Origin: Cyclobacteriaceae bacterium | Lineage (GTDB): Bacteria; Bacteroidota; Bacteroidia; Cytophagales; Cyclobacteriaceae | Reading direction: 5' to 3' | NCBI GenBank assembly: GCA_029861825.1 | Contig: JAOTYN010000071.1 | Coordinates: 1-12,105 of the forward strand | DNA length: 12,105 nucleotides | Shown: positions 1 through 6,745 of the stretch, one piece after another | How the letters are laid out: every line of letters starts with the position of its first letter | How positions within the stretch are numbered: position 1 is the first letter of the stretch | Notes under the pieces: generated by a model | The model's database searches: none | The model's input: only the letters and a program-made list of their open reading frames with translations | What the model was told of the DNA's origin: nothing | Program-made: the position numbers and the translations under genes

Positions 1-1170
1 GTAATCCGCTACGTTGACAATCTTTCCTTTTACCTTGGTCCCAATTTCGACCTTCTCTGACAAGCTATCCCAAGGATGAGCAGTCAACTGCTTCATTCCT
101 AATGATATACGCCTTTTGTCGTCGTCGAACTCCAGTACTACCACGTTCACCTTCTGATCCAGGTCCAGTACCTCCTCCGGATGATTGATACGACCCCAGC
201 TGATATCTGTGATATGCAGCAATCCGTCGACACCACCCAGGTCGATAAATACCCCGAAGTTGGTCATGTTCTTAATAACACCCTCCAAGACCTGACCTTT
301 TTCCAGATTGTTTAGAATTTCAGCACGTTGTTTCTCCAGATCTTTTTCGATAAGGACTTTATGAGAAACCACCACGTTGTCGTTGGCGTAGTTGATCTTC
401 ACTACCTTCACCTCCATGGATTTGTCCACAAAGACATCAAAATCCCGGATGGGCTTCACATCGATCTGAGATCCGGGGAGGAAGGCCTCTACTCCGTAAA
501 TATCGGCTATCAAACCACCTTTGGTACGACGCTTGATTACACTTTGAATAACCAGATCGTTTTCGTAGGCTTCCTGGATGTTCTTCCAGGCCTGTACGAT
601 CTTGGCCTTTTTGCGAGACAGTACCAACTGACCGTTCACATTTTCCTGCTCTTCGATGTAAACCTCTACTTCATCTCCAAGCTTTAGATCCGGTAGATCC
701 CGGAACTCAGAAGCTGTGATAAGACCATCGGACTTGAATCCGATATTCAAGATTACATCACGATCGCTTATACCTACTACACGTCCTTTTACTACTTCCT
801 TTTCCTCTATTTCGGTGAGCGTTTCCTCGTAAAGCTTTTCAAGTTCAGCTTTTTCAGTATCGCTGTAGCCATCACCAAATCCTTTTGTTTGTACATCGTC
901 CCAATCAAAAGGTTCTTCTTTTGAGGGGGCGGTCTCTGGTGCGGGAGCTTCTTCGGCCGGCGCTTCTTTTGCAGGAGCTGCTTTGGCGGCAGCTTCTTTT
1001 GCAGGACCTTCCTCAGCAGATACCTCCTTTACAGGTGCTGCCTCCGCTGGTGCATCAGTTGCTGCGGATTCTGCAGATTCCGTAGTCTCTGCTTTTGGTT
1101 CCTCTGCGTCCGTCTTCGCCTCTTGATTTTCCGGCACTTGCTCCGGGCTGTTTTCTTCTGTGCTGTTCAT
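1..1170 (-). CDS. rpsA: 30S ribosomal protein S1 (partial, C-terminus outside window)
   Basis: Ribosomal protein S1 binds mRNA on the 30S subunit and helps translation start. The reading frame runs from an ATG at 1170 without a stop to the left edge, giving 390 residues; the remaining S1 repeats lie outside the window. Residues 1-85 are a low-complexity Ala/Glu/Pro/Lys-rich extension. S1/OB repeats follow: about 125-187 (KGRVVGISDRDVILNIGFKSDG), about 207-272 (with FLPGSQIDVKPIRDFD), about 290-361 (KGQVLEGVIKNMTNFGVFID, then GLLHITDISWGRINHP), and the start of a fourth from about 375 (VEIGTKVKGKIVNVADY). The FLPGSQIDVKP and HITDISWGR signatures are diagnostic. No Shine-Dalgarno sequence precedes the ATG; a possible structured leader and a TAnnTTTG promoter element lie upstream. 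Identity is secure; only the visible part was judged. Confidence 0.97.
   Translation of the reverse strand, partial: MNSTEENSPEQVPENQEAKTDAEEPKAETTESAESAATDAPAEAAPVKEVSAEEGPAKEAAAKAAPAKEAPAEEAPAPETAPSKEEPFDWDDVQTKGFGDGYSDTEKAELEKLYEETLTEIEEKEVVKGRVVGISDRDVILNIGFKSDGLITASEFRDLPDLKLGDEVEVYIEEQENVNGQLVLSRKKAKIVQAWKNIQEAYENDLVIQSVIKRRTKGGLIADIYGVEAFLPGSQIDVKPIRDFDVFVDKSMEVKVVKINYANDNVVVSHKVLIEKDLEKQRAEILNNLEKGQVLEGVIKNMTNFGVFIDLGGVDGLLHITDISWGRINHPEEVLDLDQKVNVVVLEFDDDKRRISLGMKQLTAHPWDSLSEKVEIGTKVKGKIVNVADY
962..1006 (-). repeat. Short direct repeats in the rpsA N-terminal extension
   Basis: The 15-base word gcttcttttgcagga occurs at 962-976 and again at 992-1006, a spacing of 30 bases (10 codons). 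It encodes the repeated PAKEA-type units of the S1 N-terminal low-complexity region. The in-frame spacing suggests growth by slippage or small tandem duplication. Confidence 0.7.
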
Positions 1171-1177
1171 ACAGTAA

Positions 1178-1215
1178 GGCTCTTTAATACACTGGTTGCC
1201 GAGCCAGTCAACCAG
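1178..1215 (-). promoter_or_regulatory. Possible pseudoknot in the rpsA 5' leader
   Basis: On the minus strand, CTGGTTG (1215-1209) can pair with CAACCAG (1198-1192) in a perfect 7-bp stem with a 10-base loop. The loop contains GGCTC (1205-1201), complementary to GAGCC at 1182-1178, which lies 8-12 bases upstream of the rpsA ATG. Together these would form an H-type pseudoknot over the region where the ribosome loads. The pairings are seen directly. That the fold forms or regulates S1 synthesis is inference, suggested by the known autoregulation of rpsA in gammaproteobacteria. Confidence 0.4.
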
Positions 1216-1283
1216 CTTTAGTTTAACAAACTCCACCCGATCGTTTTTATTATGCGAGTGGATCCGCTCAATCGAACGGAGTG

Positions 1284-1291
1284 CAAAGGTA
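1284..1291 (-). promoter_or_regulatory. Putative rpsA promoter, -7 element
   Basis: The minus strand reads TACCTTTG, a perfect match to the Bacteroidota -7 consensus TAnnTTTG. The -33 position has only a T-rich run rather than a clear TTG. A transcript from here would have a leader of roughly 105-110 bases before the rpsA ATG, enough to include the possible pseudoknot. Confidence 0.45.
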
Positions 1292-1303
1292 GGAATTTTT
1301 TAG

Positions 1304-1346
1304 AAAAAAGGAGTGATCCCCGTAGAATTTCACCTTGGGTGAATTC
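1304..1346 (-). terminator. Possible terminator after the HTH regulator gene
   Basis: Just past the stop codon of the minus-strand HTH gene, 1346-1325 can form a hairpin (GAATTCACC pairing with GGTGAAATTC, one bulged base, 3-base loop). A second small hairpin, GGGG-ATCA-CTCC (1321-1310, one G-U pair), is followed directly by six T residues (1309-1304). The stems are modest, so intrinsic termination is only plausible. It would separate the regulator from the rpsA promoter. Confidence 0.35.
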
Positions 1347-1347
1347 C

Positions 1348-1686
1348 CTATTTTTGGGGATAAAATTCTTCGAAGCTTTGGTCGTCGTACAATATCACAA
1401 TCTTCACCGGGCTCCGGCCGGTGGGGTTGCCTTGGAAACTGTAGTGGGGAGCGGTTTTGCCGGCGACCGATTCCTTGGTTTGTTTCATGGGTCCCTTGCC
1501 CAGTAATAACCAATCGGTATTCACATCGCTGTATTGGTCCAATATCTTATTGATCAGTTCCAGGCTGGGCTTGTTGCGACCGGATAAAATATGACTGATA
1601 CTGGATCGCTGCACACCTATGGCATCGGCAAATTTTGAAGCCGTCAATTTTTCTTCTTCCATTAATAGCCGGATACGCTCCTCCAT
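1348..1686 (-). CDS. XRE-family helix-turn-helix transcriptional regulator
   Basis: A small DNA-binding protein of 112 residues. Residues 3-62 form a classic Cro/C1-type HTH: the recognition region GVQRSSISHILSGRNKPS (24-41) is characteristic, followed by the NTDWLLLGKG segment (56-65) common in Bacteroidota members. The C-terminal tail is a linker plus a conserved-looking VKIVILYDDQSFEEFYP stretch. ATG 1686 is chosen because the protein then begins at the usual MEERIRLL; the frame extends upstream only through a TTG start and uncharacteristic residues. It is divergent from the amidohydrolase gene, and a TTTACA-AA-TGTAAA palindrome overlaps the presumed promoter, so autoregulation is likely. 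Target genes and signal are unknown. An antitoxin or phage repressor role is not supported because no partner toxin or phage genes are present. Confidence 0.93.
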   Translation of the reverse strand: MEERIRLLMEEEKLTASKFADAIGVQRSSISHILSGRNKPSLELINKILDQYSDVNTDWLLLGKGPMKQTKESVAGKTAPHYSFQGNPTGRSPVKIVILYDDQSFEEFYPQK

Positions 1687-1697
1687 GGTAAGCAAAG

Positions 1698-1831
1698 TGT
1701 TTACAAATGTAAATCTACAAATAATCAATAACTATCAAAATCATTATAATATTAAAGTTATAGTTTATATATATGGCTATAATTAATTGATTATTAATTA
1801 TATATAATAATTTTGATGATTTTTGTAAACA
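1698..1831. promoter_or_regulatory. AT-rich divergent control region with inverted operator-like repeats
   Basis: The words TGTTTACAAA (1698-1707) and TTTGTAAACA (1822-1831) are a perfect 10-base inverted pair bracketing an extremely AT-rich stretch of about 115 bases. The left copy is part of a 6-2-6 palindrome TTTACA-AA-TGTAAA (1700-1713). That palindrome also contains TACATTTG on the minus strand (1711-1704), a perfect -7 element for the HTH gene. The right copy falls at the predicted transcription start of the plus-strand promoter. The arrangement fits one repressor acting on both promoters, most simply the neighbouring HTH protein; that link is inference. Confidence 0.5.
1787..1815 (+). 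promoter_or_regulatory. Putative promoter for the amidohydrolase gene
   Basis: A -33 TTG at 1787-1789 is followed after 18 bases by TAATTTTG (1808-1815), a perfect match to the Bacteroidota TAnnTTTG -7 element. Transcription would begin near 1822, leaving a leader of about 115 bases before the ATG at 1937. The surrounding DNA is so AT-rich that chance matches are possible, but both elements and their spacing agree. Confidence 0.5.
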
Positions 1832-1936
1832 TGCCCCTTCTTTATTGGATTCACCAGCATAAATAGGCCTAAGATTTAGGGTGAGACCCGATTCCTATTA
1901 TCTTAATTAATGGTTATATTGGAGAAAAAACTAAAC

Positions 1937-3250
1937 ATGAAAAACCTGTTCCCCATTCTAATTTCTTGCGTGCTCTGCTGTCTGGTGCTAGTCCCCGTCC
2001 AAGCTCAGAATATGGAGATCAAGAAACAAATCGATGAAAAAGCCAAAGAGCTGGAACCTCAGATAATCGAATGGCGCCGGCATTTTCATCAATACCCCGA
2101 ACTGTCGAACCGAGAGTTCAAAACCTCCAAAAAAATTGAGGAGCACTTAAGAGGTCTGGGTCTGGAAGTACAAACCGGCATTGCCCACACCGGGGTGGTG
2201 GCCATTCTTAAAGGAGGTAAACCCGGTCCGGTAGTAGCCTTGCGCGCTGACATCGATGGGCTACCGGTTAAGGAACGGGTAGACATCCCCTTTGCATCTA
2301 AGGAGGTCTCTACCTACAACGGGCAGGAAGTAGGGGTTATGCATGCTTGTGGCCACGATACCCATATTGCCATGCTGTTGGGAGCAGCTAATATTTTAAG
2401 TTCCATGAAAGATCAAATCCCGGGAACGGTAAAATTTATATTTCAACCGGCTGAGGAAGGGGCTCCTCAGGGCGAAGAGGGCGGAGCAAAGCTTATGGTA
2501 AAAGAAGGCGTACTGGAAAACCCTAAAGTTGACGTGGTATTCGGGCTGCATGTTAATTCTCAAACACCTGTCGGACATATTAAGTATCGCCCGGGCAGTA
2601 CCATGGCAGGTTCAGATTATTACAGCATCACCGTAAAAGGTGCACAGACCCACGGGGCTTACCCTTGGGAAGGCACCGATCCTATTGTCACCACCGCACA
2701 AATCATCAACGGATTGCAGACCATAGTCAGTCGACAATTGCCCTTGATCCAAAATCCTGCAGTAGTAAGCGTGGGTTCCATTCATGGGGGAGTACGAAAC
2801 AATATAATTCCCGAAGAAGTGAAAATAGTAGGTACCATTCGTACGCTTGATACGGAAATGCAGGATATGATCCATAAAAAGATCAGGCTTATTGCCACAA
2901 AAATAGCGGAAAGTAACGGAGCCACTGCCGAGGTATATATCAGCAAGGGGTATCCGGTTACCTACAATGACCCTGCACTGACGGAAAAAATGCTACCTTC
3001 ATTGGTGGAGGCCGCCGGTGCCGACCACGTGCATTTACGCAGCGCGGTGATGGGAGCAGAGGATTTTTCCTATTACGCCCAGAAAGTCCCGGGTTTGTTC
3101 TTCTTTGTGGGGGGCGCTCCTACCGATATCGACCCGGCTGATAACGCACCCCATCACACTCCCGACTTTTATATTGATGAAAGCGGATTCGTAGTGGGTT
3201 CAAAGGCCCTGTGCTATTTAACCATAGATTACATGTCCTCTCAACCATAG
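1937..3250 (+). CDS. Secreted M20-family amidohydrolase / metallopeptidase
   Basis: A 437-residue exported zinc-type hydrolase of the M20D amidohydrolase group (IAA-amino acid hydrolase / hippurate hydrolase relatives), which cleave N-acyl amino acid amide bonds. Residues 1-22 form a signal peptide (hydrophobic ISCVLCCLVLVP core, cleavage near VQA). Metal-site motifs are in order: RADIDGLPV (103-111), HACGHD (136-141), QPAEEG (170-175), GLHV (203-206) and HHTPDF (406-411). The dimerisation-domain motif KGAQTHGAYPWEGTDP and the conserved MGAEDFSYY are also present. ATG 1937 is preferred over ATG 1910 because it gives a compact Lys-led signal peptide and follows an A-rich, GGAG-containing stretch. 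The gene is divergent from the HTH regulator, and the lipoprotein gene follows 55 bases later. Family is certain; the physiological substrate cannot be read from sequence. Confidence 0.93.
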   Translation: MKNLFPILISCVLCCLVLVPVQAQNMEIKKQIDEKAKELEPQIIEWRRHFHQYPELSNREFKTSKKIEEHLRGLGLEVQTGIAHTGVVAILKGGKPGPVVALRADIDGLPVKERVDIPFASKEVSTYNGQEVGVMHACGHDTHIAMLLGAANILSSMKDQIPGTVKFIFQPAEEGAPQGEEGGAKLMVKEGVLENPKVDVVFGLHVNSQTPVGHIKYRPGSTMAGSDYYSITVKGAQTHGAYPWEGTDPIVTTAQIINGLQTIVSRQLPLIQNPAVVSVGSIHGGVRNNIIPEEVKIVGTIRTLDTEMQDMIHKKIRLIATKIAESNGATAEVYISKGYPVTYNDPALTEKMLPSLVEAAGADHVHLRSAVMGAEDFSYYAQKVPGLFFFVGGAPTDIDPADNAPHHTPDFYIDESGFVVGSKALCYLTIDYMSSQP

Positions 3251-3305
3251 CGGTTCCAACGTTTTGTGAGCGCTGGACGTCCTGAAAATAAACATCTTAA
3301 AAGCT

Positions 3306-4235
3306 ATGTTTCTTATGTTGCTAAAGACCAGAACTTTCGTTTTAGCCGGTTTTCTAGCCACCGTCCTGGTTGGCTGCGACCGTACGGTCGATTACATCTC
3401 TCCCCAGAGCGATACCCCTCCCAGTGAAGTTTTCCAATCCAATGAGGTAACCATTACCGAATTCCAGGTTGTTGCGGAGGTTGGGGACACCTTGGAGTTA
3501 GAAGATTCTTCCAATTATGAACCTACCGTTTTGATCATTCCAGAGAACCTGTGTGTATATGGCAATGGTGAAGCTTGCCTGGGGGAAATGGATGTTCAAT
3601 TGATACAGGCCTTTGAAAAATCGGATATGATCTTCTCCGATATTCCCACTACATCAAAAAGAATGCCGCTGGAGTCAGGAGGTGCATTTTATCTGAATAT
3701 TACCCAGGGAGGAGAGCAACTTTACATACGGCCCGATGCCTTATTCCAAATAAAGGCCGCGATAGCCAGAACTCCCGGAGACCCCCAGAAAATGATGTTC
3801 TATCGCTACGACGAGGTAGGAAATGGAGTTTACGATTGGAGGTTACAAGGCCCTCTGTCGGCAGTAGATGAGACTTATTATACCCTTGAGTTCAATGAGT
3901 TGGACCGCTGGATGAATATAGATTATGAAATCCCTACTGATACTAAAGAGCTGATTATCAATTTACTGAAAGATGGTGTTGCGGTTGAAGATGCTCAGGT
4001 TTTCTTTTCACTTAACGATTTCAATTCAGTGGGGAAAGCTGAATATCTCCCAGCAGTTGCCGGCTATCAAGGTTGGGTTCCCCTAGGCGCCAGCTTGCAG
4101 GTGGTGGCATTAAAAAAAGAGGGTGAAAAATGGTATTGGAACAAAACCCAGGTAGCACCCGGGGGGAATAATTTAGATCTGACACTTACAGCCATAGCAT
4201 ATGACGATCTGGTAAGTGCTCTGAAAAGCTTGTAA
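3306..4235 (+). CDS. Lipoprotein of unknown function, first gene of the sigma/VWA cluster
   Basis: A 309-residue predicted lipoprotein. The N-terminus is a type II signal peptide with lipobox LVGC, placing the lipidated Cys at residue 24; a second ATG three codons in would serve equally well as start. No obvious acidic or basic surface-export signal follows the Cys (sequence CDRTV). The mature part looks beta-rich. Its stretch PTTSKRMPLESGGAFYLNI resembles Bacteroidota envelope proteins with a 'PTTS...LESGG.F' pattern, but I cannot name a family. The C-terminal third (DAQVFFSLNDFNSVGKAEY) may be a second beta domain. The stop is 4 bases before the beta-barrel gene, so the two are surely co-transcribed. 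A role as an envelope partner or sensor for the downstream sigma factor is inference. Confidence 0.85.
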   Translation: MFLMLLKTRTFVLAGFLATVLVGCDRTVDYISPQSDTPPSEVFQSNEVTITEFQVVAEVGDTLELEDSSNYEPTVLIIPENLCVYGNGEACLGEMDVQLIQAFEKSDMIFSDIPTTSKRMPLESGGAFYLNITQGGEQLYIRPDALFQIKAAIARTPGDPQKMMFYRYDEVGNGVYDWRLQGPLSAVDETYYTLEFNELDRWMNIDYEIPTDTKELIINLLKDGVAVEDAQVFFSLNDFNSVGKAEYLPAVAGYQGWVPLGASLQVVALKKEGEKWYWNKTQVAPGGNNLDLTLTAIAYDDLVSALKSL

Positions 4236-4239
4236 GATC

Positions 4240-4995
4240 ATGACCTGGAGAAGCTCCATTATCATCCCGTTGTTGGGACTGTTAGCATTGGTAGCTTCAG
4301 CCCAGGGCCCTACCGCGGATCACATAAAAAAAGGGCGATCCTACTGGAGGCTCTATGCACATCCTATCAATACCGCTTTCTCTATAGAAGCCCGGGCAGG
4401 GTTAACAGCCTACACCGGAGAATTAAGCAGCCTGAAAGATGGGAAATTGCAAAACGGGTATGGGAATTTTTCCTGGGGCGCTGGGTTGGACTACCGTTTG
4501 ACTCACTTTATCAAGCTGGCCGTGAAATTTAAGCGATTCAGATTAGCGTCTGAATCAGACCCCGAGTTCTGGAATAATCGTTCTTTTACTTCGAAAAATA
4601 TGCAATACACCTTCAGTATTGAGCATAATTTCTTTCCTCATGGGGCCCTGGAAGACCTGGACCAACGGGTTAACTTTTATGTTAGCATAGGGGTGGGACT
4701 GCTGAAATATCGTACTACTGTTAGCGACCCCCCTCAGGGCGATGATATGACCTTTAAAGAATCAACTTTGGTGGTGCCGCTGGGAGCCGGAGTTTCCGTC
4801 CATATCAACCGCACCACACACCTCGCTTTAGAGGGGCATTTTTACAGTACCTCATCAGACAATTTAGACGGCACATTTTTGGGTTCCGGAGAGGGCGGCC
4901 AGAATGACGGCTATTTCATGCTGGAAGTCAAATATTGTTGGCAAATAGCCGATGCGTTCAATTACAATCGCCATCTGAGGCGTATTGGTAGGTAA
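4240..4995 (+). CDS. Outer-membrane beta-barrel protein
   Basis: A 251-residue exported protein. Residues 1-21 are a signal peptide (IIIPLLGLLALVASA, cleavage before Gln22). The rest alternates short amphipathic strands and polar turns typical of small Bacteroidota outer-membrane barrels: FSIEARAGLTAYTGEL, FSWGAGLDYRLTHFIKLAV, MQYTFSIEHNFF, VNFYVSIGVGLLKYRT, LVVPLGAGVSVHIN, THLALEGHFYST and YFMLEVKYCW, about eight strands in all. A basic tail of about 15 residues follows the last strand. It starts 4 bases after the lipoprotein stop and ends 8 bases before the sigma factor gene. Function is not recognisable; its position suggests an outer-membrane partner of the lipoprotein. Confidence 0.85.
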   Translation: MTWRSSIIIPLLGLLALVASAQGPTADHIKKGRSYWRLYAHPINTAFSIEARAGLTAYTGELSSLKDGKLQNGYGNFSWGAGLDYRLTHFIKLAVKFKRFRLASESDPEFWNNRSFTSKNMQYTFSIEHNFFPHGALEDLDQRVNFYVSIGVGLLKYRTTVSDPPQGDDMTFKESTLVVPLGAGVSVHINRTTHLALEGHFYSTSSDNLDGTFLGSGEGGQNDGYFMLEVKYCWQIADAFNYNRHLRRIGR

Positions 4996-5003
4996 AACAG
5001 CAG

Positions 5004-5570
5004 ATGAGTTCTTCAGAATTGAGACCCAAATCCCTGGAAGAAATTATTGCGGGCTGTAAGAAAAATCAGCTTAAGGCACAGGAACTGTTCTATCAGCACT
5101 TCTATGGCTACTCCATGTCGATCTGCCTGATCTACTCAGATTCCAAAGACGATGCGGTGGAGATCATGAATGACGGATTTTTAAAGATCTTCAAACATAT
5201 CCGCAATCAAAAACAACCCAAAGCCATAAAGTCCTGGATCCGCAGAATAATGATCAATACTGCTATCGATCACTATCGAAGAACTAAAAAGCATCGCCAC
5301 TATACTGAACTGGATCACACTCAACAAAGTGGCGGAGAAGGAGAGATCTACGGCAAGCTTGCAGCCTCCGAGATACTAAGCATGGTGCAATTGTTACCCA
5401 CCTCCTACCGCACGGTATTTAATCTGTACGTAATAGAAGGTTACTCTCACAAAGATATTTCCGATATCCTGGGGATATCGGAGGGTACCTCTAGAGCGAA
5501 CCTGAGTTATGCAAATAAGGAATTAAGGAAAATGTTAGCCAAGTGGCTTAATATAGAATATTTGAAATGA
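5004..5570 (+). CDS. ECF-type RNA polymerase sigma factor
   Basis: A 188-residue group IV (ECF) sigma factor, which redirects RNA polymerase to a small set of promoters. Sigma region 2 spans about 16-95, with AQELFYQHFYGYSMSI (25-40), the DAVEIMNDGFLKIFKHI segment (50-66) that matches the usual 'A.DI.Q..F.K.W' core binding and -10 recognition part, and SWIRRIMINTAIDHYRR (77-93). Region 4 spans about 125-182: LPTSYRTVFNLYVIEGYSHKDISDILGISEGTSRANL, an HTH that would read the -35/-33 element. Region 3 is absent, as usual for ECF factors. Its stop TGA overlaps the next gene's ATG (ATGA), indicating translational coupling with the VWA membrane protein, as is common for sigma / anti-sigma pairs. 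No autoregulated promoter was identified with confidence. Confidence 0.95.
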   Translation: MSSSELRPKSLEEIIAGCKKNQLKAQELFYQHFYGYSMSICLIYSDSKDDAVEIMNDGFLKIFKHIRNQKQPKAIKSWIRRIMINTAIDHYRRTKKHRHYTELDHTQQSGGEGEIYGKLAASEILSMVQLLPTSYRTVFNLYVIEGYSHKDISDILGISEGTSRANLSYANKELRKMLAKWLNIEYLK

Positions 5571-6745
5571 ACGATTTAGAACTACATCAACTGGTTAGGG
5601 ATTCATTAAAAGAATTCAAACCTGCCTACGATCCCAGAAATTGGAGACTTCTGCAATCCAGGTTGATTTTGGAAACCACTGGTTTTCCCTGGAAGTTTCT
5701 GGCCTTGATGGTTATCCCATTAACTTTGGCCGGCACCTTGTGGTGGAACTACCAACCCCTTAATACCTCGGATGTGAATACCAGCCCTAAAATCTCCAAA
5801 GTTAGCTTAAAAACCGCCCATACAGCACCCATCTTTACCCCCTATGTGCCACGGAGCTTAAAAACCGCCCCCTTAGTGGACATAGAAGACGCAGAGAATG
5901 CAAAGGAAGAGGACGCTTACGAGAATCAGCATAGGATTCCCAACTATGAATTGGGTATGGTTTATCCAATGGGTCCTCAATCCCTCAATACCCCGGCTGT
6001 TTTAAATTCCTATAAGACCTACTTTGTGGAGCAGAAAATCCGCAAACTGCTATTAGACCGAACCATCGATCAAGACAGTACTACTTATAAAGTCCTGGAA
6101 AGGAACAAAGAAAAATGGCAAAGTGCGGTGGTAGTTTGTGATTGGACCAGCAGTATGTTCCCCTATGGTACTCAGATCTTTACTTGGTTGCATCACAATC
6201 AACACAACGAAGCCCTGCAAGCCTATGTGTTTTTCAACGACTGCGACCCGGCCGGTACCCCATTGGATCAAAGCAGCAATACCGGAGGCATGTTCTTTAC
6301 CGCAGAAAAGAACCCCCAACAGGTGCTCAGTGTAATGATCGATGCCGTACGTATAGGTGCTGAGAATACCGACCTCCAGGAGAATGATCTGGAAGCACTG
6401 TTATTTGCCGCCCAACAATATCCAAAAGCTGACGAATTGGTATTGATTGCCGACAACGTAAGTCCAGTGCGATACCCCCAACTACTTAAGAAGCTAAACA
6501 AGCCTGTCAGGATCATTATTTGCGGCAGTACCCTCACCAACCAGGCCATCCAACCTATTTACCTGGAGTTGGCCAAAGCCACCGGAGGTTCTATCCATAC
6601 CATTGAAGATGATCTGATCGACTTGGAAAACATTCCCGAAGGACGCTGGATACGTGTGGGAGATAAGTATTTCAGATACAAAAAGAAGAAAGGAGAATTC
6701 GTGTTAACCAATCGCCACAAAAGACCCCGAAACGGTACTTTATAA
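5567..6745 (+). CDS. Single-pass membrane protein with VWA-like domain, candidate anti-sigma partner
   Basis: A 392-residue protein coupled to the sigma gene by an ATGA overlap. Residues 1-38 are a short cytoplasmic segment (LVRDSLKEFKPAYDPRNWRLLQSRL) of a kind often seen in Bacteroidota proteins encoded next to sigma factors. Residues 43-60 form one membrane helix. A Pro/Lys-rich and acidic linker (about 61-145) leads to a periplasmic domain. That domain resembles von Willebrand A: AVVVCDWTSSM (187-197) fits the DxSxS metal-site motif as D192-x-T194-x-S196, a Gly-Gly turn with nearby Thr lies at 239-245, and LVLIADN (291-297) supplies the third acidic position, D296. VWA domains bind partners through a metal ion. 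It contains a 51-base in-frame spaced repeat in the linker. The 3' end overlaps the convergent decarboxylase gene by 6 bases. The anti-sigma role is inferred only from position and topology. Confidence 0.85.
   Translation: MNDLELHQLVRDSLKEFKPAYDPRNWRLLQSRLILETTGFPWKFLALMVIPLTLAGTLWWNYQPLNTSDVNTSPKISKVSLKTAHTAPIFTPYVPRSLKTAPLVDIEDAENAKEEDAYENQHRIPNYELGMVYPMGPQSLNTPAVLNSYKTYFVEQKIRKLLLDRTIDQDSTTYKVLERNKEKWQSAVVVCDWTSSMFPYGTQIFTWLHHNQHNEALQAYVFFNDCDPAGTPLDQSSNTGGMFFTAEKNPQQVLSVMIDAVRIGAENTDLQENDLEALLFAAQQYPKADELVLIADNVSPVRYPQLLKKLNKPVRIIICGSTLTNQAIQPIYLELAKATGGSIHTIEDDLIDLENIPEGRWIRVGDKYFRYKKKKGEFVLTNRHKRPRNGTL
5804..5870 (+). repeat. 16-base direct repeat in the VWA-protein linker
   Basis: agcttaaaaaccgccc occurs at 5804-5819 and at 5855-5870, exactly 51 bases apart, encoding SLKTA twice in the same frame. 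The multiple-of-three spacing fits a past in-frame duplication or slippage in a flexible periplasmic linker. Confidence 0.75.

Noticed and set aside
328..1085. Plus-strand open frames at 328-687 and 885-1085
   Set aside because: They lie opposite the rpsA coding frame; their composition mirrors that gene and no protein-family features appear.
1252..1553. Overlapping open frames on both strands around the HTH gene
   Set aside because: Shadows of the HTH gene in other frames, without recognisable motifs or sensible starts.
1348..1686. HTH protein as an antitoxin or phage repressor
   Set aside because: No toxin, integrase or phage gene is adjacent; the sequence matches a common stand-alone Bacteroidota regulator type.
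1740..1822. AT-rich stretch as a replication origin or attachment site
   Set aside because: No DnaA-box cluster, tRNA or integrase is present; a divergent promoter region explains it better.
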